From a virus, in IMG/VR virus record IMGVR_UViG_3300044700_000345, positions 1 through 64,000 of that record: DNA of 64,000 nt, one strand, 5' to 3'. Below are positions 54,833-62,444 of this stretch, one piece after another. Under the pieces are notes generated by a model. That model was given only the letters and a program-made list of their open reading frames with translations, was not told the DNA's origin and did no database searches. How positions within the stretch are numbered: position 1 is the first letter of the stretch; the number at the start of each line of letters is the position of its first letter. The translations under genes and the position numbers were made by a program.

Positions 54833-55452
54833 ACGTTACCTTTGTTCACTGCTCACCAGATGCTGAGAATCTTGTTGTCAGAATGGCGCGGGTATCTAAC
54901 CCAGCCAATGAAGACAACATGGCAACAGCACCAAAACTTTTGCGGTATCTAATTGATCACCAACATTGGAGCCCGTTTGAAATGTGTAGCCTTTGTGTAA
55001 AGATTGACACTGAACGTGACATCTCTGCACAGATATTACGCCATCGTTCATTTAGTTTTCAAGAGTTTAGTACTAGGTATGCCCAGGTACAGGAACTTAC
55101 TATTCCAAAATTGCGTAAACAGGATTTAAAGAATAGACAAAATAGTACAAATGATCTTGATTTAGGTACAGTGAATGTTTTAACCGAAGAAATTATGACG
55201 TTATACATGCAAGCTAGCGAACTTTATCAAGACATGCTTGACAATGGTGTAGCAAAAGAATGTGCACGTCGCATTCTTCCACTCAGTACACAAACTACTT
55301 TATATATGCACGGCACTTTGCGGTCGTGGATTCATTATGTAACTGTCCGTGCATCAAAAGAAACACAGCTAGAGCATCGGTTAATTGCAGAAGGCTGCAA
55401 GCAAATCTTCATTGAACAATTCCCTACTATTGGAGAGGCTGCTTTCAAATGA
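54829..55452 (+). CDS. thyX: Flavin-dependent thymidylate synthase
   Basis: 207 residues from ATG 54829, which overlaps the previous stop; a longer frame starts at 54802 but lies within the previous gene. The ThyX signature RHRSFSFQEFSTRY (RHR-x7-S-x-RY type) is at residues 71-84; the substrate-side Ser/Arg and C-terminal ARRILPLSTQT and WIHYVTVRA...QLEHR are present. It methylates dUMP to dTMP using FAD, NADPH and methylene-tetrahydrofolate. With Dcd it makes thymidylate for phage DNA. Length is normal. Confidence 0.93.
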   Translation: MNVTFVHCSPDAENLVVRMARVSNPANEDNMATAPKLLRYLIDHQHWSPFEMCSLCVKIDTERDISAQILRHRSFSFQEFSTRYAQVQELTIPKLRKQDLKNRQNSTNDLDLGTVNVLTEEIMTLYMQASELYQDMLDNGVAKECARRILPLSTQTTLYMHGTLRSWIHYVTVRASKETQLEHRLIAEGCKQIFIEQFPTIGEAAFK

Positions 55453-55808
55453 CTAATCAAAAACACCCGATCACACCACCACTTGAGATGGTGGAGCAGT
55501 GGGCAGACATGTTAAGCTCACGTTCAAATTATGCTGTATTCAGTCTTGCTGCTCAATAGGGTGCCGACCAGCAGCTGGAGGCGTGTCGTGAGTGGGTATC
55601 CAAGTATCTTCCATACCTTGGAGACTTCCCCATGCCTGAAGACAAACTCCGCATCGCCTGCCGCCCCAAACCGCCGAGCTTGAAGGAGCAGGCTATCGCT
55701 GAACTTGAGAAGGTGGACATGCTCTGGGATACAACAGAGTTCAGCCAAGACACCCTTGACTCTCTAGACACCATCCGCCGCGCACTTGAGGCCCTGCCCA
55801 ATGACTGA
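55449..55808 (+). pseudogene. Paralogue of the 48.1-kb gene with in-frame amber stop
   Basis: Starts in the thyX stop (ATGA). It follows the 48055 protein: HPITPPLEMVEQWADM, then AAQ-stop-GADQQLEAC, RRxxCRPKPP, DTIRRALEALPND. At 55557-55559 TAG stands where the paralogue has the Trp of AAQWGAD (TGG to TAG). The rest of the frame is open for 82 codons and ends in the same ATGACTGA overlap. Either a recent pseudogene or amber suppression; the intact remainder allows both. Confidence 0.65.
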
Positions 55809-56109
55809 CCCCACCCCGAACGCACCAATGACTAAACTCTCACCCGTTGCTCAAAAAGCACTAGATGCCGCCTACGTTGCAGACAGTCATGTGCATCACG
55901 AGCGCGTTTCGCATGTGATTGCCGTCGATGTTATTCGTGCGGTTACGGATCTACCCAACGAGCTTGAGATCCCATTCAACGTGATTACAGATTGGGAAAC
56001 CATCCCTGGCACCTGCGCCAGTTTCTATGCCGCTGCTGAGTGGGGTTACAACCAGGCCTTAGCAGCGCAACGCGACATCGCCACCGAACTGGAGGGCCAT
56101 AGTCAATGA
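55801..56109 (+). CDS. Hypothetical protein, 102 aa
   Basis: Start at ATG 55801 in the ATGACTGA overlap. GC-rich, host-like codons. Contains ALDAAYVADSHVHHERVSHV and AEWGYNQALAAQRDIATELE. I have the impression that short phage proteins with such helices recur in picocyanobacterial phages. Unrecognised function. Coupled to the next gene. Confidence 0.6.
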   Translation: MTDPTPNAPMTKLSPVAQKALDAAYVADSHVHHERVSHVIAVDVIRAVTDLPNELEIPFNVITDWETIPGTCASFYAAAEWGYNQALAAQRDIATELEGHSQ

Positions 56110-56297
56110 AAGTATCAGAGGTAAAAAAATTGATCGGGCAGAAAGTGTCTATTCGAAAATGCTATTCTGGCATTACTGACCACGTAATCATCTTAAGTGT
56201 TAAGGGTCGAAATGTTGAAGTTGATTTTTACGGTATGACAGATTGGCTTTGGCTTCCTGATTACATTATCAAACCACTCCCCGAGGTGACACCATGA
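56106..56297 (+). CDS. Small beta-rich protein, 63 aa
   Basis: Pattern VSEVKKLIGQKVSIRKCYSG, ... VIILSVKGRNVEVDFY suggests an SH3-like barrel. AT-rich, unlike its GC-rich neighbours on both sides, so it is probably of different origin. ATGA overlaps on both ends. Confidence 0.6.
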   Translation: MKVSEVKKLIGQKVSIRKCYSGITDHVIILSVKGRNVEVDFYGMTDWLWLPDYIIKPLPEVTP

Positions 56298-56590
56298 CCA
56301 CCCCAGCCCCTGACTTCCGCGAATTGTGCGCTGAGCTGCTTGACGAACTGCAATATCAAACTTCCTATGAGACTAATGCTGAATTACAAGACCGTGCCCG
56401 CGCCGCCTTAGCCACCCCAACGCCGGAGCCGCCGACGGATGAGGAGATACTAAAACTTACAGAAAATATCTCACCCGTACATTTGTATAAACATAAAAGC
56501 TTGCCTAGTGATTGGGATTTTGGCAATTACGCTTGTAGTCCTAAGGGATTAATTGACATTGCCCGCGCCGTCCTTGATAAGTGGGGTTAA
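56294..56590 (+). CDS. Hypothetical protein, 98 aa, host-like codon use
   Basis: MTTPAPDFRELCAELLDELQ, RARAALATPTPEPPTDEEIL and IDIARAVLDKWG are like short genes of unknown role that I recall from freshwater Synechococcus/Cyanobium and their phages. The ends are GC-rich while the middle is AT-rich, as if a host-type gene were drifting to phage composition. Confidence 0.65.
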   Translation: MTTPAPDFRELCAELLDELQYQTSYETNAELQDRARAALATPTPEPPTDEEILKLTENISPVHLYKHKSLPSDWDFGNYACSPKGLIDIARAVLDKWG

Positions 56591-56609
56591 GTCGCCACAA
56601 TAGTCAACA

Positions 56610-56633
56610 CGTCCCAAGCATGACGTTAAACTG
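56610..56633 (+). promoter_or_regulatory. Recurring leader element, copy 6
   Basis: CGTC (56610-56613), loop CCAAGCAT, GACG (56622-56625), TTAAACTG; identical to copy 3 over the whole element although 8 kb away. 38 nt before the start at 56672. Confidence 0.8.
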
Positions 56634-56671
56634 CTTATTAGTTTTGCTTATCATTCACTTCATTCAACACC

Positions 56672-57481
56672 ATGCAACTTCTTAAATTCTCCACAGGTAA
56701 TGCCAAGCTTGGTAAGCGTTTAATCTTTAGCTTGCCAGCAGGATACTCTTGCCCTAACGCAGGAGTATGTAAGACAATGGCTGATCGCACCACAGGTAAG
56801 ATCATGGATCTACCGCAGCAACCTATTGATCCAACTACGGACTATAGGTGCTTTGCTGCCATGGCGGAGGCTATGTATCCAAACGTACGTGATGCACGTT
56901 GGCACAACTGGGATCTGTTACGTGAGACAATGTATGGCGGTGACTATGGTAGCTACAGAGAATTACAAGGCAAGAGTTATGAACAACAGGTTGAGTTGAT
57001 TGCAGGTCTTATTGAGTTGTCACTACTGGTACAACCAGCGCTTGAAATGTGTCGTGTGCATGAGAGTGGTGACTTCTGGGCACGTGCTTACATGGAAGCA
57101 TGGGCACGTGTTGCTACCAGGTATCCAACTATAAAGTTCTATGCATATACCAAGATGCTTAATGATTGGCTGGCTATACACGAGAAGATGCCAGCAAACT
57201 TTATGTTGACCGCATCGATCGGTGGTATGCTTGACCGTATGATTCCACGCAATCCCGATGTGTTTAAGCGTGTTGCTTATGTTGTGTACACAGAAGAGGA
57301 AGCAGCAGAACTAGGGCTTGAGATTGATCATGACGACAGTCATTGCTTTGGTGACAAGCCATTTGCATTACTGGTCCATAGTCCACAACGTGCTGGTTCA
57401 GAAGCACAGGCTGCTCTTAATGCTCGGCGTAAGCAGGGTAAGTTTACTGGTTACAACAAGAACAAGAAAGTTCGTACGTAA
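56672..57481 (+). CDS. GP88-family phage protein
   Basis: 269 residues. Family landmarks: STGNAKLGKRLIFSLPAGYS followed by CPNAGVC, a third Cys near residue 60 (YRCFAAM), CRVHESGDFWARAYMEAWAR, and YPTIKFYAYTKM. This is the order of the mycobacteriophage-type gene product 88 family (PF17338). Cys27, Cys33 and Cys60 could bind a metal or Fe-S cluster. The biochemical role is not known to me. It has its own leader element, sits just before the polymerase genes, and ends with a basic tail. Confidence 0.8.
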   Translation: MQLLKFSTGNAKLGKRLIFSLPAGYSCPNAGVCKTMADRTTGKIMDLPQQPIDPTTDYRCFAAMAEAMYPNVRDARWHNWDLLRETMYGGDYGSYRELQGKSYEQQVELIAGLIELSLLVQPALEMCRVHESGDFWARAYMEAWARVATRYPTIKFYAYTKMLNDWLAIHEKMPANFMLTASIGGMLDRMIPRNPDVFKRVAYVVYTEEEAAELGLEIDHDDSHCFGDKPFALLVHSPQRAGSEAQAALNARRKQGKFTGYNKNKKVRT

Positions 57482-57486
57482 AATTG

Positions 57487-57547
57487 TGGCTATGTTAACA
57501 CTGTCCTAATTTTCTTACACAACTTCTAGATGTGTTAACATTAGCCA
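57487..57547 (+). promoter_or_regulatory. Long inverted repeat before the polymerase operon
   Basis: TGGCTATGTTAACAC (57487-57501) and GTGTTAACATTAGCCA (57532-57547) pair over 15 bp with one bulge around a 30-nt loop; each arm holds a GTTAAC half-palindrome. It ends 16 nt before the start at 57564. Operator pair, cruciform or RNA hairpin are all possible. Confidence 0.6.
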
Positions 57548-57563
57548 GACTTCTTTTACATCC

Positions 57564-57797
57564 ATGAGCTACATCATTGTTACACAGGAGACAGACATGC
57601 CCTACGCAGTTAGGGCTTGTTCTGACAGTAACAGTTTTAAGTTGATTCCACTAGACTCTGATGTAGCAATAAACAAGATTTATTCGCATCCGCATCGAGC
57701 GGGAGCACAACAAATCTTAACTTGGATTAATAAGAATGACCCAGCTCTCACCAGTCAAAACCTCTCAATTCAAGATGAAGCCCGATTCAGAAAATGA
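57564..57797 (+). CDS. Small hypothetical protein, 77 aa
   Basis: Mixed alpha/beta (SYIIVTQETDMPYAVRACSD; AGAQQILTWINKND). No family recognised. Its last 23 nt overlap the polymerase gene, so it is translated with it. Confidence 0.55.
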   Translation: MSYIIVTQETDMPYAVRACSDSNSFKLIPLDSDVAINKIYSHPHRAGAQQILTWINKNDPALTSQNLSIQDEARFRK

Positions 57798-59601
57798 ATC
57801 TTGGCTGGTATTTGATTTGGAATCAGATGGATTGTATGACGATGTAACGGTCATCCATTGCATTGTCATACATGACATACAAACAAACCAAACACACAAG
57901 TATGGACCCACTAACATCGCTGCTGCTCTTAAGCATCTTGCTACCGCAGATGTTTTAATAGGGCAGAATATTCTGTTCTATGACATTCCAGTAATTCAAA
58001 AACTTTTCCCTGATACTGCAAAGTTTCAGGGAAGAATTATTGACACACTCATTTGTACACAACTCATTTGGCCCAAGGAGGTTCTCTATGATCTCGACAC
58101 AGAACAATATCCGGAGGTACCAAAGGGCCTCAAGGGTAGAGCCGGCCTTAAAGCGTGGGGTTACCGCCTCTCCAATTACAAGATTGAGTTCAAAGATTTT
58201 AGTGAGTACTCCGAAGAGATGCTTTTATACTGTGAGCAGGACGTTAGGGTCACTCTTCAACTTTTTCAACTCATCCAGAAACAAAACTATGCGGAGTCGG
58301 CGCTTAAGTTGGAACATGACTTTGCTCTTGCAATTAATAAGCAAGTGCGAGCAGGTTTTCCTTTTGATGTGGATGCATGTCTTGATCTGGTGGATGATCT
58401 CAGAAGAAAGAAAGATGAACTCCATGTCAAGGTGATGGAAGTATTCCCACCTATCAAACAAGAGTCAGTGTTTGTACCAAAGGTAAACAATAAAGCACGC
58501 GGGTATATTAAAGGTGAGCCATTTACCAAAGTAAGATATCAAGAATTTAATCCTGGTTCTCGCCCTCAAATTGTTAGTAGGCTCAAGGGTAAGTATGGGT
58601 GGGTACCAGAGGAGCTAACTGATAAAGGTAATCCAATTCTTGATGACGAAGTATTGAGTGCATTAGATTATCCAGAGGCTAAAGTGTTGGGTGAATATTT
58701 GACTATCAGTAAACGACTAGGACAGATTGCTGATGGTCAAAAAGCTTGGCTTAAATATGTAAACAATCAAGACTCATGTATGCATGGTGAGGTTGTAACT
58801 AATGGTTGTATTACTGGACGTTGCGCACACCGTAATCCAAACATGGGTCAGGTACCAGCATCCTATAGCCCGTATGGTAAAGAATGCAGGAGTTTGTTTC
58901 ATGCACCAGATGGCTGGGACTTATTAGGTGTAGATGCCAAGGCATTGGAGTTACGTTGTCTTGGTGGATATCTCGCCCTATGGGATGACGGTGAATATGG
59001 CAACCTTGTGACAGATGAATCAGTTGACATTCATGTATACAACCAAGAAAAGTTTGGTGTGCCTACCAGGGATATTGCCAAGCGTTTGATTTATGCAATG
59101 CTCTACGGGTGTGGTAATGAGAAAGCTGGTGGCATTGTAGATGCTGAAGAGAAAGATCCTATGCGTCTAAAAGAATTGGGACGTAATGCAATCAATGGTT
59201 TTGTAAATGGTGTGCCAGCGCTTAAACAATTGAAGAACAAGTTGGCAAGTGCTATACAAGAACGTGGATACCTGCGTGGATTAGATGGGCGTGCATTGTT
59301 TTGTAGGTCAGACTTTAGTGCATTAAATGTATTGCTCCAGGGATCAGGTGCTGCCCTCATGAAACAAGTGGTGATTAATATTCACAATAACCTTGAGGGC
59401 AAAGGGTTAGTGCATGGTCGTGACTGGATCCAGCACGCCATGATTCATGATGAGATTCAACTGTCTTGTCCCAAGAATTACACAGCCTTGGTCAAGGAGC
59501 AGGCGTTGTTAGCCTTCCCGCAAGCGCAACAATTCTTTGCATTCCAATGTGAAATAGAAGGCGATGCTAAGGTAGGCTGGTCTTGGGATCAGACTCACTA
59601 A
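57775..59601 (+). CDS. T7-type family A DNA polymerase with 3'-5' exonuclease
   Basis: 608 residues from ATG 57775 (ATG 57736 is an alternative, with more overlap). Exonuclease: FDLESDG (Asp14, Glu16), GQNILFYDIPV, YCEQDVRVTLQL. Polymerase: motif A LLGVDAKALELRCLGG near 385, motif B AKRLIYAMLYGCGNEKAG near 436, motif C MIHDEIQLSC near 557. These match T7 gene 5 more than bacterial Pol I. It is the replicative polymerase; T7 enzyme needs thioredoxin, which may be host-supplied. No helicase-primase or T7-type RNA polymerase gene is in this window. Confidence 0.92.
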   Translation: MKPDSENESWLVFDLESDGLYDDVTVIHCIVIHDIQTNQTHKYGPTNIAAALKHLATADVLIGQNILFYDIPVIQKLFPDTAKFQGRIIDTLICTQLIWPKEVLYDLDTEQYPEVPKGLKGRAGLKAWGYRLSNYKIEFKDFSEYSEEMLLYCEQDVRVTLQLFQLIQKQNYAESALKLEHDFALAINKQVRAGFPFDVDACLDLVDDLRRKKDELHVKVMEVFPPIKQESVFVPKVNNKARGYIKGEPFTKVRYQEFNPGSRPQIVSRLKGKYGWVPEELTDKGNPILDDEVLSALDYPEAKVLGEYLTISKRLGQIADGQKAWLKYVNNQDSCMHGEVVTNGCITGRCAHRNPNMGQVPASYSPYGKECRSLFHAPDGWDLLGVDAKALELRCLGGYLALWDDGEYGNLVTDESVDIHVYNQEKFGVPTRDIAKRLIYAMLYGCGNEKAGGIVDAEEKDPMRLKELGRNAINGFVNGVPALKQLKNKLASAIQERGYLRGLDGRALFCRSDFSALNVLLQGSGAALMKQVVINIHNNLEGKGLVHGRDWIQHAMIHDEIQLSCPKNYTALVKEQALLAFPQAQQFFAFQCEIEGDAKVGWSWDQTH

Positions 59602-59603
59602 CC

Positions 59604-59885
59604 ATGGCCGACTCAATTTCACTTGAACCAGAAGAACTTCGTGACATTATTAAAGGAAACATTCCTGTCCGCAAGTGTCCTGATTGCTTAGGTGAAGGAG
59701 AAAGTTGGACACTTCACTATGTTCTTGCTAATGATCCTGATGAAGACAATGAACAGTTTAAAGATGTAAGTTCACAATTTGCTGCTGATTTTAATGAAGA
59801 TGATTTACCGCCAGAGTATTCTGACGGCGCATGTCTTTCGTATGATTGTGAAACTTGTTCCACAGTTGGTTATGTATGGAATTAA
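59604..59885 (+). CDS. Small zinc-binding protein, 93 aa
   Basis: Start at ATG 59604, 2 nt after the polymerase stop. CPDCLGEGES and CETCSTVGYVWN form a CxxC...CxxC pair like half of a DnaJ-type zinc domain; the segment between is acidic. Possibly a polymerase-associated or chaperone-like factor; inferred from position. Confidence 0.6.
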   Translation: MADSISLEPEELRDIIKGNIPVRKCPDCLGEGESWTLHYVLANDPDEDNEQFKDVSSQFAADFNEDDLPPEYSDGACLSYDCETCSTVGYVWN

Positions 59886-59915
59886 TAGTCTATATCCTTT
59901 AACTAATTAAATATT

Positions 59916-59939
59916 CGTCCCAAGTAAGACGTTAAACTG
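59916..59939 (+). promoter_or_regulatory. Recurring leader element, copy 7
   Basis: CGTC (59916-59919), loop CCAAGTAA, GACG (59928-59931), TTAAACTG; 23 nt before the SSB-like start. Loop changes remove the ATG present in most other copies, so that ATG is not the conserved part. Confidence 0.78.
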
Positions 59940-59962
59940 CTCTCAACCACACTCTCGATCTC

Positions 59963-60772
59963 ATGAATTTTGTTACACTCTGCGCTCAAACTGCTGAAGC
60001 GCCACGCGAAGTTTACATCAGTGCTACCTCCACAGCAACTCGTTGCTTAGTGTTGTTGCCACCTGTTAGTAACAAAGCACCTACTGCAATTGAACTTAAT
60101 GTCTACGGCAAGAATGCTGAACGCTTTTCTCGTGTTACTAAAGGATCTCAGATCTACATCCATGGTGCAAAACTGCGGTTCGATCTGGAGACTAAAACTT
60201 ACTCTCTCCATGGAGGAATCATTGCTCAAGTTAATGATCAGTTCCCTATCCTCAACACGGTAATCCTTAGTGGACGCTGTGTTAAAGACATTGATCAGCA
60301 AGATGCACGTGCCTTCAAGACAACTACTGATGGTACTATGATTTGCAACCAGACATTAGCTGTTAACACTGGACGTAATCAGTCTGACCTGTTTAACTTC
60401 TATGCAATTAACAGTGCAGAAGACAAGGTTAAACAAGCGGAACTTCTTGTTAACTTCACACGTAAAGGTGTTGGCCTTACTATTCAAGGCCGTATTGTTA
60501 CTGACGCTTGGGTAGATAAAGATACAAAAGAACGGCGTAGTATTACCAAAATTCAATTGGCTTCTATGACGTTGGCACCTAAGGCACAGGCCGGTGCACA
60601 GGAAATTAAACCACAAACAACGGTAGCTGCATCGGATAATGTGGCTCCATTGTGGGGTGGACGCACAGCCGATGAAGGAAGTGACCCTTGGAATGTGACA
60701 TCTGGTGGTGGTCTGCCAGAATTACCTGGTCAATACGGCACTGCACCGGAGCTAAGCAATGAACCCTTCTGA
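59963..60772 (+). CDS. Single-stranded DNA-binding protein candidate, two OB-like domains
   Basis: 269 residues. Two similar beta domains are visible: residues 1-85 (SATSTATRCLVLLPPVSN, AIELNVYGKNAERFSRVTKG) and 90-200 (TVILSGRCVKDIDQ, RKGVGLTIQGRIVTDAWVDK), each like an SSB-type OB fold (...xxxGxxxxVxGxxxxxxW...). A disordered Gly/Pro-rich linker ends in ELSNEPF, close to the acidic-PF tip that SSBs use to bind partners. It lies after the polymerase and carries leader element copy 7. Replaces host SSB in phage replication; inferred. Confidence 0.75.
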   Translation: MNFVTLCAQTAEAPREVYISATSTATRCLVLLPPVSNKAPTAIELNVYGKNAERFSRVTKGSQIYIHGAKLRFDLETKTYSLHGGIIAQVNDQFPILNTVILSGRCVKDIDQQDARAFKTTTDGTMICNQTLAVNTGRNQSDLFNFYAINSAEDKVKQAELLVNFTRKGVGLTIQGRIVTDAWVDKDTKERRSITKIQLASMTLAPKAQAGAQEIKPQTTVAASDNVAPLWGGRTADEGSDPWNVTSGGGLPELPGQYGTAPELSNEPF

Positions 60773-61037
60773 AGAAGTTACAGAATTGATGCAAATGACT
60801 ATTCCTCTTGAGAATTATTGCTTTGGCTATGCAGATGAAAACAATACGGTTCAGGTTGCTACCAGGAATACTGAGCCGATTGATTTAGTTGGTGCTTTTG
60901 TTTCTTATATGAAAGCAGTAGGCTTTAGCGTTGAAGATATTGAAATTGCCTTAGCTAACCAAGCAGATCTAATGAGATCTTTTAGGTTGCCATTTCGTTG
61001 CAAAACAGAAATCAATGCTTTAGATCCTAAAGATTAA
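60759..61037 (+). CDS. Small hypothetical protein, 92 aa
   Basis: Overlaps the SSB-like gene by 14 nt. Acidic, with a helical second half (GAFVSYMKAVGFSVEDIEIA). No family recognised. Likely expressed with SSB. Confidence 0.6.
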   Translation: MNPSEEVTELMQMTIPLENYCFGYADENNTVQVATRNTEPIDLVGAFVSYMKAVGFSVEDIEIALANQADLMRSFRLPFRCKTEINALDPKD

Positions 61038-61043
61038 GTTGAT

Positions 61044-61067
61044 CGTCCTGAGTATGACGTAAAACTG
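61044..61067 (+). promoter_or_regulatory. Recurring leader element, copy 8
   Basis: CGTC (61044-61047), loop CTGAGTAT, GACG (61056-61059), TAAAACTG; one tail change. It starts 6 nt after the preceding stop and is 28 nt before the start at 61096. Confidence 0.75.
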
Positions 61068-61095
61068 CTCACCAACAAACCTAATCGACCTTGAC

Positions 61096-62118
61096 ATGAC
61101 TACGAAGACTACTGCACTTGCAACACGTGGAATCAAATCATTTCAGCTTTTTCAATCTAAAGAATTTGTTTCGGGGTACCAAAACCTCGTCACCATCCAG
61201 CCCCTCAACAAGTCTAAGACAAGAGGTTGGTTCGTGCGGAAGTCAGACTTAGATACTTGCGGATGGAGCGCAACTGAAGATCAATTTGATAAAGGTTCAG
61301 TTATCTGGAACTACAAGCAGACTTTTGGTATGGCTCCCAACACTTCAATTGAAGAAGGACTCAATTTCACTGAGCCTAGAATTCAAGTGCTTCTACGTTC
61401 TCCCCTCATGGTTGAGGAAACAACTGGGATGCGTATGACCATTGGTACGTTTGACAATCCCGATGTCAAAGATCTATGGGATGCTGACAAGGCTGCCGCT
61501 GATCTTTCCAACAGCAAAGGTGAGATGTACAAACGTAAGTTCAGTGTGCGTACCAAGTATCTTGTGTATGTCCTTAACAAGGATAATGTACGTGCCCATA
61601 AGATTCCTATGGTGCTAACACTGAAGGGATTGAATGGTACTGATGCAGCTGAAAAGATCAAGCTGTATGAAAAAGAAATGTCCAAGTGTCTTAGCAAAGC
61701 ACTATCAGTTGAAGTCCCACTTTCATTCAATGAAAAGTTCTATGCAACTACCGTATTTACTCCGCTACTTGTCAACGACATGCGCGGCGCCAACAACGTT
61801 GAGATCTGTGCAATTGAATCTTTTAATATACCTGATTACAGCACAGAAGAAGCCGCCATCGAATCATTGAATCGCATGTCGATTCCTGATGAAGATCGTG
61901 AATCAACTTGGAAATTCCAAGAGTTGTTTGCTGATTACATCAATCAACATTCCAAGCAGGATGCTGACAAGCTAGGTGGTGCCTATGGAATTAAAACAGG
62001 TGTAGAAATACTTCCTGTTGCCAGGGGAACTGACCGTGCAATGTTGCAACCAGCAAGTGATGTAGAGGATGGGATGATTTCCTATGCTTCTATCACTGGA
62101 GAAGACAGCTCACTTTGA
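61096..62118 (+). CDS. DUF5895-like protein, possible DNA-binding replication factor
   Basis: 340 residues. The segments VTIQPLNKSKTRGWFVRKSD, EPRIQVLLRSPLMVEETTG, KFSVRTKYLVYVLNKDN and MPMVLTLKG-type strands resemble what I remember of cyanobacterial and cyanophage DUF5895 proteins; no catalytic motif is seen. Position after SSB and polymerase suggests a recombination or annealing role, which is inference. Led by element copy 8. Its last 9 nt overlap the convergent minus gene. Confidence 0.6.
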   Translation: MTTKTTALATRGIKSFQLFQSKEFVSGYQNLVTIQPLNKSKTRGWFVRKSDLDTCGWSATEDQFDKGSVIWNYKQTFGMAPNTSIEEGLNFTEPRIQVLLRSPLMVEETTGMRMTIGTFDNPDVKDLWDADKAAADLSNSKGEMYKRKFSVRTKYLVYVLNKDNVRAHKIPMVLTLKGLNGTDAAEKIKLYEKEMSKCLSKALSVEVPLSFNEKFYATTVFTPLLVNDMRGANNVEICAIESFNIPDYSTEEAAIESLNRMSIPDEDRESTWKFQELFADYINQHSKQDADKLGGAYGIKTGVEILPVARGTDRAMLQPASDVEDGMISYASITGEDSSL

Positions 62119-62379
62119 TGTAACCTCTGGGTTGGTAATAGTTGTATCATCTATAACAACATTGTTAAAGATGTGTATATCTTTTACCAGCCCTCTGATT
62201 ACGCCCTGTCTTGTGGTTGCAATGGTTACCAAGAGTGTTGCAATCTCACGTAGTTCTTTGACTGATGTGGATTCTTGAATCAATCTTTTGATTTTTTCTT
62301 CCCAGAACTTATCAGTAAGAGTGGGCTCTATGTCAAACTTACTGAGGGGGACATAGGTACCAGATTCAAGCTCTTCCAT
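62110..62379 (-). CDS. Hypothetical protein, 89 aa, lone minus gene in the replication arm
   Basis: Charged start (LESGTYVPLSKFDIEPTLTD), then a helix (FWEEKIKRLIQES, SVKELREIATLLVTIATT). A TAGACT box lies about 20-25 nt upstream on the minus strand, as in other isolated minus genes. No family recognised. It converges on the DUF5895-like gene. Confidence 0.55.
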   Translation of the reverse strand: MEELESGTYVPLSKFDIEPTLTDKFWEEKIKRLIQESTSVKELREIATLLVTIATTRQGVIRGLVKDIHIFNNVVIDDTTITNPEVTSK

Positions 62380-62444
62380 GTCAGTCAGGGTTTTGTTTAG
62401 TCTACAGCCTACTCCATTTCAACTCAACCACTTAATCTGTATCA

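Noticed and set aside
55449-55808. Amber codon taken as evidence for a recoded genetic code
   Set aside because: TAG ends other genes in the window normally (for example 63715-63717), and only this gene has an internal TAG against its paralogue.
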